From: Paenibacillus polymyxa | Lineage (GTDB): Bacteria; Bacillota; Bacilli; Paenibacillales; Paenibacillaceae | Assembly (NCBI RefSeq): GCF_015710975.1 | Contig: NZ_CP049783.1 | Coordinates: 1 to 64,000 of the forward strand | Reading direction: 5' to 3' | Length of the DNA stretch: 64,000 nucleotides | Part shown: one piece after another, positions 53,686 to 63,213 of the stretch | Numbering within the stretch: the first letter of the stretch is position 1 | How the letters are laid out: each line of letters opens with the position of its first letter | Position numbers and translations under genes: made by a program | The notes under the pieces: model-generated | Told to the model about the DNA's origin: nothing | The model's database searches: none | What the model saw: the letters and a program-made list of their open reading frames with translations, nothing else

Positions 53686-54777
53686 TCAACTGTTACGTTG
53701 CTTAAATCCATCCATAAACTCGGCTAATGCTTGACAGTTCTCCAGTGGAACCGCATTGTAGATTGAGGCGCGAAGCCCTCCTACACTGCGATGCCCCTTC
53801 AATCCGATGAAACCCGCTTGTTCGGATTCTTTAATAAATTGTTTTTCCAGATCCTCATTCGCAAGGCGGAAGGTTACGTTCATAATAGAACGATCAGCGC
53901 TGTCCACACAACCACGATAGAAGCCTTCGCTTCTGTCAATACGGTCGTATAGCAGATCAGCTTTCTGCTGATTCACACGCTCGATGCCTTCTAAACCGCC
54001 TTCCTCCTGGATCCATTTGAGCACTTCATTCACCATGTATATGGCAAAGGATGGGGGAGTATTGTAGAGAGAGTTATTCTTTTCATAAGTACTGTAACGC
54101 AGCATCGTAGGAATATTGCCTGGTGAGGAAGCCAGTAGCTCTTCACGGGCAACCACGACCGTTACACCAGAAGGTCCCAGATTTTTTTGCGCACCAGCAT
54201 AAATCAATCCAAATTGAGTAACATCAAAAGGCTTGCAAAAAATATCACTGGACATGTCCACAATCAGCGGTACGGAACCCGTATCCGGGAATTGCTTAAA
54301 TTGTGTACCTTCAATCGTCTCATTGGACGTCATATGCACATATGCAGTATTCTCAGGCAAGTCCAAGGAATCCACATTCGGAAGACGCATGAATTTCTCA
54401 TCAGCGGAGGAGGCGGCAATGTGAGCCTTGCCCAATAGCTTAGCTTCTTTATATGCCTTGTCCGACCAGCTGCCTGTCATTACATAGCTTCCGATCTGTC
54501 CTTCGCCTAAGAAATTTAAAGGCAGCATGGCAAACTGCGTGCTTGCGCCCCCTTGCAAGAACAACACCTTGTAGCCTTGTGGATTGCCCAGCAGAGATAG
54601 CAGACGTTCCTGCGCTTCATTATGGACAGATTCATACACGGCTCCACGGTGAGACATTTCCATGATGGACATCCCTGTCCCCTGGAAATCTACGAATTCA
54701 GCTTGTACACGTTCCAGTACTTTGAGCGGCAATGCCGCTGGTCCTGCATTAAAATTGTAGGCTCTCTTACTCAACAA
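53686..54777 (-). CDS. serC: Phosphoserine aminotransferase SerC
   Basis: A 363-aa PLP enzyme converting 3-phosphohydroxypyruvate and glutamate to phosphoserine in the serine pathway. N-terminal YNFNAGPAALPLKVLERV, MSHRGAVYESVHNEAQERL, phosphate-cup GGASTQFAMLPLNFL and the PLP-lysine block LIYAGAQKNLGPSGV are all present. It begins at TTG 54777 (a second TTG follows); the ribosome site AAGGGATGG is moderate. Monocistronic; no T-box seen upstream. Confidence 0.96.
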   Translation of the reverse strand: MLSKRAYNFNAGPAALPLKVLERVQAEFVDFQGTGMSIMEMSHRGAVYESVHNEAQERLLSLLGNPQGYKVLFLQGGASTQFAMLPLNFLGEGQIGSYVMTGSWSDKAYKEAKLLGKAHIAASSADEKFMRLPNVDSLDLPENTAYVHMTSNETIEGTQFKQFPDTGSVPLIVDMSSDIFCKPFDVTQFGLIYAGAQKNLGPSGVTVVVAREELLASSPGNIPTMLRYSTYEKNNSLYNTPPSFAIYMVNEVLKWIQEEGGLEGIERVNQQKADLLYDRIDRSEGFYRGCVDSADRSIMNVTFRLANEDLEKQFIKESEQAGFIGLKGHRSVGGLRASIYNAVPLENCQALAEFMDGFKQRNS

Positions 54778-54945
54778 TTTCCCATCCCTTCTCTACTCTG
54801 GTGTGGATATTATCGCTATGATAGCAGTATTCATAAATGCGTTCAATACTTGTATAAAAATGTTTCCGATTTCCTTTATGATGTGACAAAGCTGTGAATG
54901 TTAATATATTTAACATCTTCATTTTGTAGTATTTATCATAATGGT

Positions 54946-54976
54946 AAAAGGTCTCCGGCATAAGACCGGAGACCTA
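54946..54976 (-). terminator. Intrinsic terminator downstream of glnA
   Basis: AGGTCTCCGG / CCGGAGACCT with loop TCTTATG, then a short T-run on the minus strand. Confidence 0.8.
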
Positions 54977-55045
54977 TCTTGAACAACAACTATTCCCCGC
55001 AGGCTAATGAGTGTTATTCAAATCTGCTATGCTATCAATGTAGTA

Positions 55046-56470
55046 TTAGCAGTCAAAATACAAGCTGTATTCATGTGGATGAACACGGATGTTCACTGAT
55101 TTAGCTTCAGAACGTTTGAACTCTACATAGTTATCGATGAAGTCCTTCGTAAATACGCCGCCTTCAGTCAGGAATTCGTAATCGGCTTCCAGAGCGTCCA
55201 GAGCTTCATCTAGTGTACCAGGTACACTGCGGATTTTGCCTTTTTCAGCGTCAGACAGCTCATAGATGTTAGTGTCGAGTGGACCATAGCCCAATTCGAC
55301 TGGGTTCAGTTTGCGCTTGATGCCATCCAGACCCGCCATCAGCATTGCTGAGAAAGCAAGGTATGGGTTAGCTGTGGAGTCTGGTGTACGGAACTCGATT
55401 CGACAGCCTTTAGGCGTTACAGCCGCTACTGGAATGCGTACAGCCGCAGAACGGTTACCTTTGGAGAATACCAGGTTAACCGGCGCTTCGTAGCCAGGAA
55501 CGAGACGTTTGAACGAGTTGGTGCTTGGGTTGGTCAAAGCGATCAACGCAGGTGCATGGTACAGAATACCGCCAATGTAATGAAGAGCCATTTCGCTCAG
55601 ATTAGCATAACCACCTTTTTCGTAGAACAAAGGAGTGTCGCCATCGAAAATAGATTGGTGAACGTGCATACCGCTTCCGTTGTCCCCGAAAATCGGTTTC
55701 GGCATGAATGTTGCCACTTTACCATATTGACGCGCTGTGTTGTGTACAATGTATTTATAAACGAGCAGGTTGTCTGCTGTTTTCTTGAGTGTATCAAAAC
55801 GGAAGTTGATTTCCGCTTGGCCTGCCGTAGCCACCTCATGGTGATGGCGCTCAATTCTCAGACCTGCTTCTTCAAGCAAACGGCACATTTCACTACGAAT
55901 GTCTTGCTGGGTGTCTACTGGTGCTACAGGTACATAGCCGCCCTTCACTCCCACTTTGAAGGCCAGGTTGCCGCCTTCTTCCTTACGGTTCGTGTTCCAA
56001 GCTGCTTCCTCGGAATCTACGAAGAAGGAGGAGCTGTTCATGCCGCTTTCGTAGCGAACATCATCAAAGATGAAAAATTCAGATTCAGGTGCAAAGAATG
56101 CCGCTGTGCCCACTCCTGCGGATTGCAGAAATTCCTCAGCTTTTTTGGCAATACCACGAGGATCACGGTCATATTTTTCACCGTCTGGCGTAGCAATATC
56201 ACACAGGATATTCAGTGTTGGATGCTGAGTGAAAGGGTCGATAAAAACCGCTTCTGGATCGGGCAGCATAACCATGTCGGATTCCTCAATGCCACGATAG
56301 CCGGGAATGGAAGAACCGTCGAAAGCAACACCGTTAACAAATGTTTCTTCATCTACTTCGGAAGCTGGCAATGAAATATGGTGAGCACGACCAGACAAAT
56401 CTACAAAACGAAAATCTACCCACTCAATATTATTTTCCTGAATTGTTTTCAATACGTTTTCAACGGACAT
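55046..56470 (-). CDS. glnA: Glutamine synthetase type I, beta-like (474 aa)
   Basis: Makes glutamine from glutamate, ammonia and ATP. It has 474 residues, like enteric GSI-beta, whereas the Bacillus GlnR-interacting GSI-alpha has 444. Sequence blocks (FDGSSIPGYRGIEESDMV, EGGN..KGGYVPVAPVD, HHHEVATAGQAEI, GDNGSGMHVHQS, STNSFKRLVPGYEAPV, NRSAAVRIPV) align with E. coli GlnA. Tyr403 in LDTNIYELSD stands where E. coli Tyr397 is adenylylated. GGGAGG precedes ATG 56470. No glnR is next to it. It is probably a second glutamine synthetase of this genome. Confidence 0.93.
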   Translation of the reverse strand: MSVENVLKTIQENNIEWVDFRFVDLSGRAHHISLPASEVDEETFVNGVAFDGSSIPGYRGIEESDMVMLPDPEAVFIDPFTQHPTLNILCDIATPDGEKYDRDPRGIAKKAEEFLQSAGVGTAAFFAPESEFFIFDDVRYESGMNSSSFFVDSEEAAWNTNRKEEGGNLAFKVGVKGGYVPVAPVDTQQDIRSEMCRLLEEAGLRIERHHHEVATAGQAEINFRFDTLKKTADNLLVYKYIVHNTARQYGKVATFMPKPIFGDNGSGMHVHQSIFDGDTPLFYEKGGYANLSEMALHYIGGILYHAPALIALTNPSTNSFKRLVPGYEAPVNLVFSKGNRSAAVRIPVAAVTPKGCRIEFRTPDSTANPYLAFSAMLMAGLDGIKRKLNPVELGYGPLDTNIYELSDAEKGKIRSVPGTLDEALDALEADYEFLTEGGVFTKDFIDNYVEFKRSEAKSVNIRVHPHEYSLYFDC

Positions 56471-56610
56471 GTCTTCTTCCTCCCAATTTTTCCGAACATT
56501 AAGTCTTATACAACCCTGAAATGTTCATGATCGAATGTTTTTTTCTGTCGTCATTATAAATCTCAAACATGACACGGGTCAATAGCTATGTAAGGTATTT
56601 TTTAAACTAA

Positions 56611-56627
56611 TGTTAGATATGCTTACG
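56611..56627 (-). promoter_or_regulatory. Candidate GlnR/TnrA site upstream of glnA
   Basis: TGTTAGATATGCTTACG matches TGTNAN7TNACA except for the last base. It lies about 140 bp before glnA. Single near-match, so tentative. Confidence 0.35.
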
Positions 56628-56650
56628 CCCTTGATAACATTTGAACAATA

Positions 56651-56677
56651 CAAAAAGCCCGAAACATCGGGCTTTTA
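56651..56677 (-). terminator. Intrinsic terminator downstream of aroF
   Basis: AAAAGCCCGA-TGTT-TCGGGCTTTT followed by T on the minus strand. Confidence 0.88.
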
Positions 56678-56742
56678 GGTGATTTTACTCTTATTTACTG
56701 CATTGCGGCAAAACTTTTATGCATTAATGTTAATAATTAGTT

Positions 56743-57780
56743 TTAAGATACAGCACTAGGTGTGTGGAATGTTTTCCCAATTGCAGGAGCCAACAATTCC
56801 AAATCTTTTAGTAAATCTGCAAATTGATCCGGGAATAGGGACTGTACACCATCACCCGTCATCGAGTTGTCAGGGTCTGTATGCATTTCAATAATTAAAC
56901 CATCCGCTCCCGCTGCTACCGAAGCCTTCGTCATAGGAACAACCAGTTCACGTCTACCTGTGCCATGGCTAGGATCGGAAATGACCGGCAAATGGCTCAA
57001 CTGCTGCAAAACAGGGATCGCGGACAAGTCGAGCGTATTTCTAGTGTAGGTTTCGAATGTACGGATACCGCGCTCACATAACATAACGTTCGGGTTGCCG
57101 CCTGCCAAGATGTACTCGGCAGCATTCAAAAACTCGTCATAAGTCGAGCTGAAACCTCGCTTGAGCAATACTGGCTTGCCGCAAGTACCCAGCTTGCGCA
57201 GCAAATCAAAGTTTTGCATATTACGTGTACCTACTTGCAGAATATCGGCGTATTCCGCGCAGATGTCTACGTATTCAGGTGTCATGACCTCTGTGATGGT
57301 CAAGAGATCGTGCTTCTGCCCCGCCTCAGCCATCATGATTAAACCTTCTACACCCGTTCCTTGGAAGCTGTATGGCCCTGTACGCGGCTTAAAGGCACCT
57401 CCACGAAGGACTTGCGCGCCTGCAGCTTTGACCAATCCGGCAATTTCATCGATCTGTGCGGCAGACTCAACAGCACATGGTCCCCCCATAACGACAAGCT
57501 CGCCGCCGCCGATATTTACACCTTTGATGGAGATCACCGTATTTTCCGGATGAAAATCACGGCTGGCCAATTTGTAGGACTTCGAAATTTTAACTACATT
57601 TTCTACACCCTTCATTTGGCGTAGATGTTCTGCCAGCTTCGGTTCTACGCTACCAATCAGTCCGATAATCGTACGATCCGATCCTCGGGATACATGAGCC
57701 TGCAATCCTTCTTTTTCAATCACTTCAACAATAGCTTGAATATGTTCTTCAGGTGTTTGAACACCAGCGATAACGATCAT
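56743..57780 (-). CDS. aroF: 3-deoxy-7-phosphoheptulonate synthase (DAHP synthase, type I beta)
   Basis: A 345-aa enzyme that condenses PEP and erythrose 4-phosphate, the first step of the shikimate pathway. Residues ~1-75 form a ferredoxin-like regulatory domain (MIVIAGVQTPEEHIQAIVEV) as in Thermotoga DAHPS, which confers feedback control by aromatic amino acids. The catalytic barrel follows: VVMGGPCAVES, LRGGAFKPRTGPYSFQG, KPVLLKRGFSSTYDEFL, ISDPSHGTGRRELV. ATG 57780 follows AGAGAGG; the open frame to 57909 adds an unconserved extension. Own terminator at 56651. Confidence 0.95.
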   Translation of the reverse strand: MIVIAGVQTPEEHIQAIVEVIEKEGLQAHVSRGSDRTIIGLIGSVEPKLAEHLRQMKGVENVVKISKSYKLASRDFHPENTVISIKGVNIGGGELVVMGGPCAVESAAQIDEIAGLVKAAGAQVLRGGAFKPRTGPYSFQGTGVEGLIMMAEAGQKHDLLTITEVMTPEYVDICAEYADILQVGTRNMQNFDLLRKLGTCGKPVLLKRGFSSTYDEFLNAAEYILAGGNPNVMLCERGIRTFETYTRNTLDLSAIPVLQQLSHLPVISDPSHGTGRRELVVPMTKASVAAGADGLIIEMHTDPDNSMTGDGVQSLFPDQFADLLKDLELLAPAIGKTFHTPSAVS

Positions 57781-57990
57781 TTTTTTCTTCCTCTCTATAA
57801 ACCATATTTTATTATCCACATAGAATAATATTATGACACTTAGACGCTTGTTCGCTTTTAAGCTTTTATCCGTTAAAGCAACTATACCTGTTTTAACTTG
57901 CCTCGTCAAGGCTTAATTATCCCGAATAGTTCTTTTTTTTGACTTAGTGAAGCTGATCTAATTGAATAATATCGGTACTTAAACAATTTG

Positions 57991-58033
57991 AAAAAAGCCG
58001 CTACCCGGATGTTTGTATCCGAATAACGGCTGT
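57991..58033 (-). terminator. Intrinsic terminator downstream of ispH
   Basis: On the minus strand CAGCCGTTATTCGGAT / ATCCGGGTAGCGGCT then TTTTTT. Confidence 0.88.
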
Positions 58034-58046
58034 AATCAATGACATA

Positions 58047-59003
58047 CTATTTCGTCGTTTTTGACTTTTCTCGTACAGGAGGCAGCAGTTTTTTCATATC
58101 AATGGTTCGCTGAATCTCCCATGTTTCCGGGTTATCCGCTTCATACTGTTCCAAATACGTAATGACCTCTTTGGTAATCAGCGTAGGTGTTGAAGCCCCG
58201 GAGGTCACAGCTACTTTGGCTACACCCTCAAGCCACTCCCTCTTCAGCTCCGTTATATCAGAAATACGATAAGCCGTAGTACCAGCTATTTCCTCTGACA
58301 CCTGAGCCAATCGGTTGGAATTGTTGCTTCGCGGGTCACCGACCACGATTACCAGATCCGCCTGTCCTGCCTGCTCAGCTACCGCTTCCTGACGTACCTG
58401 TGTCGCCAAACAGATTTCATTGTGTATCTCGGCACCTGGGTACTTTTCTAGAAGCTTTTTCATTATGTGCTTGATGTCCCATTGACTCATGGTCGTCTGA
58501 TTCGTAATGAGGATTTTGTCTGCTGACAGTGTAAGACTGTCAATCTCTTCTTCCTTTTCAATCAGATGAACATGGTCAGGAGCAATACCGATAGCTCCCT
58601 CTGGCTCTGGATGATTCTTTTTGCCAATATAAATAATCTGATAGCCTTCGGCAGACTTCTCCCGAATCAGATCATGTGTCTTCGTGACGTCAGGGCAGGT
58701 TGCGTCAACCGTAGTCAATCCCTTGTCTCGTGCCAGCTTGCGAACCTCTGGTGATACGCCATGAGCAGTGAAAATGACAGTACCACTCTCTACCTGGCTT
58801 AAAATCTCCATGCGGTTCGGTCCGTCCAATGTAATGATTCCTTCGTCTTCGAAGGAATTGGTGACATGACTGTTATGAACAATCATGCCTAGTATATAAA
58901 TAGGCCGGGGTAAGTCCAAATTTCTGGCTGCCTGACGAGCCAATACCATGGCATCGACTACGCCGTAGCAGTAACCCCGGGGCGAAATTCTGAGTACCTC
59001 CAA
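58047..59003 (-). CDS. ispH: 4-hydroxy-3-methylbut-2-enyl diphosphate reductase IspH
   Basis: A 318-aa iron-sulfur enzyme, last step of the MEP isoprenoid pathway, giving IPP and DMAPP. The three cluster-binding cysteines are Cys12 (RGYCYGV), Cys103 (DATCPDV) and Cys198 (NEICLAT); TAHGVSPEV and [11 protein letters not shown] line the substrate pocket. It begins at TTG 59003 with AGTGGGGGC seven bases upstream. The N-terminus is compact and directly reaches Cys12, as in other Firmicutes. Monocistronic. Confidence 0.96.
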   Translation of the reverse strand: MEVLRISPRGYCYGVVDAMVLARQAARNLDLPRPIYILGMIVHNSHVTNSFEDEGIITLDGPNRMEILSQVESGTVIFTAHGVSPEVRKLARDKGLTTVDATCPDVTKTHDLIREKSAEGYQIIYIGKKNHPEPEGAIGIAPDHVHLIEKEEEIDSLTLSADKILITNQTTMSQWDIKHIMKKLLEKYPGAEIHNEICLATQVRQEAVAEQAGQADLVIVVGDPRSNNSNRLAQVSEEIAGTTAYRISDITELKREWLEGVAKVAVTSGASTPTLITKEVITYLEQYEADNPETWEIQRTIDMKKLLPPVREKSKTTK

Positions 59004-59114
59004 AAATAGCCCCCACTTTCTTCGACACAGTATACAGCTCCAGTAACTGGACAGCTGCAGGCCTTTATGCCTCTACCGGCCAATTCTATGATGTAGTTCT
59101 CCTCCTATTATAGC

Positions 59115-60593
59115 CTATTCCAAAGGCGCGGAAAAGCTGACAGGAAGCCAAATGACAAAGGTTGTTCCTTCTCCTTGGCGCGTAACCACTTCCACAGACC
59201 CCTGATGTTCATCAATAATCCACTTGGCAATAGATAATCCCAAGCCAATTCCCTCCGTCACGCCGCGTGACTCATCTGCCCGGTAAAACCGGTCAAAAAT
59301 AAAGGGAACCTCACTTTTGTCCATACCAATACCTGTATCACTGATCCGTAGCCCCACCTGACCCTGATAAACAATCGCATCAAATCGGACTGTGCCTTCA
59401 GGTGTATATTTAAAAGCATTATCAATGAAAATGAATAGCATTTGCTGCAAATAATCTTTGCTTCCGTCCATATAAATACCATTCAACAACGAAAAGTCGC
59501 CCACATTCCATTCGGCCGTTCGCTCCAAAAACTGAGCACGACGAGCAACCTCGTTTACGAGCGGCTCCAGCGCAACAGGCATCTTATCGAATGTTTTCCC
59601 CGTGTCCGCTCTTGCGAGTGACAACATATCGCTCACCAAGCGACTCATTCGCTTGCCTTCATCCGCCATGTCATTCAGCGCCTCCATGGAAAGCTCGCGA
59701 ATCATGGCTTCATCCATATTCGGTCGCTCGCCCGGTTCGGTAGTCCACATTTTGAGCAGAAAATCAACGTTGCCACGAATCGTCGTCAAAGGTGTGCGCA
59801 GTTCATGGGAAGCATCGGCCACAAACCGGCGCTGCGCACCATATGCATCTTCAAGTTCCTTATAGAACACTTCTGTACGCCCCAGCATGTTGTTAACCGT
59901 CCCGATCAATTGTCCAATTTCATCTGGTGGTCCGTCATATTCAATCCGAACACTCAAATCATTACTCGATTGAATCTGATTGGCCCCCTCAATGACCTTA
60001 ACCAGCGGCTTCATAGATTTACGAGCCAGGAAGAGACCAGAGGTCGCAGCAGCGAGTAAGGCAAATAGTGAACCGTACACAAGCACATTTTGTAACCTGT
60101 TCATAAGTCGGTCCTGAGAACCCGTGAATTGCCCTACCTGTAGCAGCCCGACCACCAAGCCCAACTCCTCGGATTTGATCGGCTGTTGAATAATCATAAA
60201 GGAATCACCATTTACGTTCACACGCCGAATTCCTTCATTTTGAACTGCTCCTGCCGCTGTAGACGGAACAGGGAAGGTGATACTGAGGTCTTTCATATTT
60301 TGGGTCGTTTTGGTTACACCGGACGTATAATTGTAAATTTGAACATAGAGCTGTGAGTCATCTATTCCACGCCCCTGCTCCAATCCCAAATCCAGATTAG
60401 GGACCTCAAACAATCCCCCTTTTATAATAAGGCGTAATTGCTTGTTAATCTGTGGCGCCTGAGTCATAAGCTGACTTTTCACTTCATTATATGTGTAGTA
60501 ATATACTAGTCCGTAAATAGCCAGACCAAAAATGACAAGCACTATAGCCAAGATGCTCGAATACCAAGCTGTCAGCCGCCACCGAATAGACAT
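59115..60593 (-). CDS. Sensor histidine kinase next to htrA
   Basis: A 492-aa kinase: membrane segment ~8-30, extracellular domain of ~130 residues, second segment near 165-185, HAMP (RKSMKPLVKVIEGANQIQSS), HisKA (FVADASHELRTPLTTIRGNV) with phosphoacceptor His, and HATPase (IFIDNAFKYTPEG; DTGIGMDKSEVPFIFDRFYR; EGIGLGLSIAKWI). ATG 60593 follows the regulator stop by one base, with GAGGTGA as ribosome site. Downstream of an HtrA protease gene on the same strand, it resembles CssS-type secretion-stress systems in setting. Confidence 0.93.
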   Translation of the reverse strand: MSIRWRLTAWYSSILAIVLVIFGLAIYGLVYYYTYNEVKSQLMTQAPQINKQLRLIIKGGLFEVPNLDLGLEQGRGIDDSQLYVQIYNYTSGVTKTTQNMKDLSITFPVPSTAAGAVQNEGIRRVNVNGDSFMIIQQPIKSEELGLVVGLLQVGQFTGSQDRLMNRLQNVLVYGSLFALLAAATSGLFLARKSMKPLVKVIEGANQIQSSNDLSVRIEYDGPPDEIGQLIGTVNNMLGRTEVFYKELEDAYGAQRRFVADASHELRTPLTTIRGNVDFLLKMWTTEPGERPNMDEAMIRELSMEALNDMADEGKRMSRLVSDMLSLARADTGKTFDKMPVALEPLVNEVARRAQFLERTAEWNVGDFSLLNGIYMDGSKDYLQQMLFIFIDNAFKYTPEGTVRFDAIVYQGQVGLRISDTGIGMDKSEVPFIFDRFYRADESRGVTEGIGLGLSIAKWIIDEHQGSVEVVTRQGEGTTFVIWLPVSFSAPLE

Positions 60594-60594
60594 A

Positions 60595-61284
60595 TTACAC
60601 ATCACCTCTTAAAATATAGCCAGCTCCCCGAATGGTACGAATAAGCCGTTTGCCACCATCCTGCTCCGTTTTTTGTCGCAACATGGCAATATATACTTCC
60701 AGCACATTCGATTCTCCGCTATAGTCATAGCCCCAAATTTTATCCATAATCAGATCACGCGACAGAACGCGTTTTGGGTTTTGCATGAACAGATGGAGCA
60801 GTTCAAATTCTTTGGCCGTCAGTTCCAAGCGTTTGCCACCACGAACTACTTCACGTGATTCGTTATCCAGTTGTAAATCCTCGAAGGTAAGCCGATTCCC
60901 ATTATTGTCCTGCTGTTCAGTTTTACGCCGCAAAAGCGCTCGTACGCGTGCCAGCAGCTCCTCCAGAGCAAACGGCTTCACGAGATAATCATCAGCCCCC
61001 AGGTCCAGACCCTTCACCCGGTTCTCCACCTCATCCTTGGCTGTAAGCATCAGGACAGGTACTGTGCTTCCCCCCTCCCGCATACGACGGCAAACCTCAA
61101 AACCATCGACCTGCGGCATCATTACATCGAGCACGACCAAATCAGGCTCAGCCGTTAGCATTTTATTTAATCCCTCTGCTCCATTGGCGGCTGTCAGCAC
61201 TTCATATCCTTCAAAAGCCAGCCCTCTGCGCAGCATGGATACAATTTTTTCATCATCATCAATGATCAGAATAGTAGAGCGCAT
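60595..61284 (-). CDS. OmpR-family response regulator next to htrA
   Basis: A 229-aa regulator of the MprA/CssR type. Receiver: ILIIDDDEKIVSML, phosphoacceptor LVVLDVMMPQVDG, DYLVKPFALEELLAR. Winged helix: KEFELLHLFMQNPKRVLSRD, VLEVYIAMLRQKTEQDGGKR. It lies 150 bp downstream of htrA with a terminator-like hairpin between, and its stop is one base from the kinase start. Confidence 0.94.
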   Translation of the reverse strand: MRSTILIIDDDEKIVSMLRRGLAFEGYEVLTAANGAEGLNKMLTAEPDLVVLDVMMPQVDGFEVCRRMREGGSTVPVLMLTAKDEVENRVKGLDLGADDYLVKPFALEELLARVRALLRRKTEQQDNNGNRLTFEDLQLDNESREVVRGGKRLELTAKEFELLHLFMQNPKRVLSRDLIMDKIWGYDYSGESNVLEVYIAMLRQKTEQDGGKRLIRTIRGAGYILRGDV

Positions 61285-61369
61285 ACACGATCAAACTCCT
61301 TTATCTCTTCTTCTTTTCCCTCTATTGTAGCAGGAGTAGACGCGTGTAGCATCTTGCCGCCGCATACAG

Positions 61370-61405
61370 CAAGAAACGGAAGGGTCGTCTTCCTTCCGTT
61401 TCTTA
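61370..61405 (-). terminator. Hairpin between htrA and the two-component genes
   Basis: AAGAAACGGAAG / CTTCCGTTTCTT; symmetric stem with a short T-run, so termination may be partial. Confidence 0.7.
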
Positions 61406-61434
61406 CGTTCGTGTTCAATTCTAGAGTTGTTCTC

Positions 61435-63018
61435 TTACTGCTGAAGAGTCGAGCTAAAGTCATTTTTATTTCCTATTTTTAGTTGAATATCTTTTTTCTG
61501 CCCGGCTCGTTCGATGTTAAGCGTAAGTGCTGTACCCACTTTTTGTTTTTGAATGAATTGAATTAACTCCTGTGATGTGCTATAAGGCGTGCCATTAGCT
61601 CCGATAATTACATCATAAGGACGTAGATCGGCCTGATATGCTGGTGATTTGTATATAATATCCCGAACAACCGAGCCTTCAGTCAGAGATGTACCCAATT
61701 CCTTGGCTACTTCAGGGCTCAAGTTCAACAGACTTGCACCAATGAAAGGTACAGGTTCTTTTGGAATAGGCTGGTTATTTTTCAGCTTATCGACGACTTC
61801 CAAAATCGTATTGGACGGAATTGCAAACCCGATCCCCTGTGCATCTGCACTAACAGCTACGTTCATACCGATAACCTGCCCTTGCAGATTTAACAACGGT
61901 CCGCCAGAGTTACCAGGATTAATGGAGGCATCCGTCTGAATGAGATGCTTGTATTGTGTCGGTTTTCCAGTTGACTCACTATTAATGGTGATGGTACGTT
62001 CTTTCGCGCTTAGCACACCGGCTGTTACCGAATGCTCAAAGCCTTCTGGGTTACCGATTGCAACCATCCACTCGCCGACTTTAGCGTTATCGGAGTCTCC
62101 CAAGGTTACGGTCGGGAAGTTATTTTTGCCTTCAATTTTAAGAACTGCCAAATCTAGATCTGCATTTTTGCCCAAAACTTTGGCTTCGTAAGGCTTGTTG
62201 GTTCCCTCTACTGTAACCTGTACCACACTCGCGCCTTCCACAACATGGTTGTTAGTCAGGACGTAACCCGATTTATCAAAAATAAAACCGGAACCAATAC
62301 CCAGCGGAGTCAGCTGTCCACTGTTGCTGCCTTCATTTTCATTACTATTGCCGCTGCTGCCACTATCCCCATACTGGTTACCGAAAAAGTATTGATACAG
62401 CGGGTCATTGTAATAAGGGCTGCTTTGTCTGCCGCTTCCAGCACTAGATTGCTTGGCAAGTGTTTCAATTTTGACGACTGCCGGGCCAGCCTTGGCTACA
62501 ACAGATTGAACATCAGCCGTACCTGAAGGCATCACAGCCGGAACTGCGCTTGGAGACGAGTTAGTGGTTCCCGAATTCGTCGTTTCTCCGCTTTCAGCTG
62601 CCGCCGAAGTCAACGCTGTCTCCGGTGTGAACATATTGGTTCGGTCAGCTGTATACATCAATACCGTAATGACCAGCATTCCGGCTAAAAAAGATAACAA
62701 AATCGTTTTTACCTGCGATTTGGGCTTATTCGGTTTAAATTGCCAGTTGCCGCTATTCCGACCAGAACCATCCTGTTGCTCAGGCATAGCACGTTGATAA
62801 GAGGAAGGAAGCGGTCTCACTGCCTGCGGTGGCGTAATCTCAACGTCCTCCACCGACTGCCCTTCCCTGCGTTGTCCGTCCGACTGCACTGAGGAGAAAG
62901 GGCCATAGGAATAGTAATATGAGGAACCATTTGAATCGTTTGGCCGAGTTGTTTTATCGTTATCAACCTGATCATTGTCGTTCCGGCGCCCGGAATTATT
63001 ATTTTTAAATTCGTCCAT
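61435..63018 (-). CDS. htrA: Membrane-anchored HtrA-like serine protease
   Basis: A 527-aa quality-control protease of the envelope. A ~100-residue low-complexity cytoplasmic region (Asn/Gln/Ser-rich) precedes a membrane helix (TILLSFLAGMLVITVLMY, ~105-122). A Ser/Gly/Asn-rich linker leads to the trypsin-like domain with the triad His258 (LTNNHVVEG), Asp289 (ADLDLAVLK) and Ser371 (INPGNSGGPL). One PDZ domain follows, near 415-515. Bacillus homologues degrade misfolded exported proteins and are controlled by CssRS; here a two-component system lies directly downstream. GGGAGGAG precedes ATG 63018. Confidence 0.95.
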   Translation of the reverse strand: MDEFKNNNSGRRNDNDQVDNDKTTRPNDSNGSSYYYSYGPFSSVQSDGQRREGQSVEDVEITPPQAVRPLPSSYQRAMPEQQDGSGRNSGNWQFKPNKPKSQVKTILLSFLAGMLVITVLMYTADRTNMFTPETALTSAAAESGETTNSGTTNSSPSAVPAVMPSGTADVQSVVAKAGPAVVKIETLAKQSSAGSGRQSSPYYNDPLYQYFFGNQYGDSGSSGNSNENEGSNSGQLTPLGIGSGFIFDKSGYVLTNNHVVEGASVVQVTVEGTNKPYEAKVLGKNADLDLAVLKIEGKNNFPTVTLGDSDNAKVGEWMVAIGNPEGFEHSVTAGVLSAKERTITINSESTGKPTQYKHLIQTDASINPGNSGGPLLNLQGQVIGMNVAVSADAQGIGFAIPSNTILEVVDKLKNNQPIPKEPVPFIGASLLNLSPEVAKELGTSLTEGSVVRDIIYKSPAYQADLRPYDVIIGANGTPYSTSQELIQFIQKQKVGTALTLNIERAGQKKDIQLKIGNKNDFSSTLQQ

Positions 63019-63159
63019 TGTATATCTCCTCCCAAACCCTATGCTTCAAGGTGGTGTTGTTTAGCTGACTTTATTTTGCACTTTAAACCTTAATTCCACC
63101 TTAAAAAAAATTAAAAAGGAGATAAAACCTCAGACCTATTGTATCTAGCCACTTTTACT

Positions 63160-63203
63160 CAACACGAAATGCCCCGGAATTCAATCCGGAGCATTTCGTG
63201 TTG
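63160..63203 (-). terminator. Long perfect terminator after the SASP gene
   Basis: CAACACGAAATGC-CCGGA / TCCGG-GCATTTCGTGTTG, an 18-bp near-perfect stem between the SASP gene and htrA. Confidence 0.85.
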
Positions 63204-63213
63204 AGTATGCTTT

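Noticed and set aside
55556..56374. A 272-codon open frame on the plus strand opposite glnA
   Set aside because: It is a shadow of the strongly conserved glnA frame, with no ribosome site and Cys/His-rich nonsense composition.
63048..63105. AAGGTGG...CCACCTT inverted pair upstream of htrA as a regulator box
   Set aside because: The arms are more than 40 bp apart and no matching consensus is known to me.
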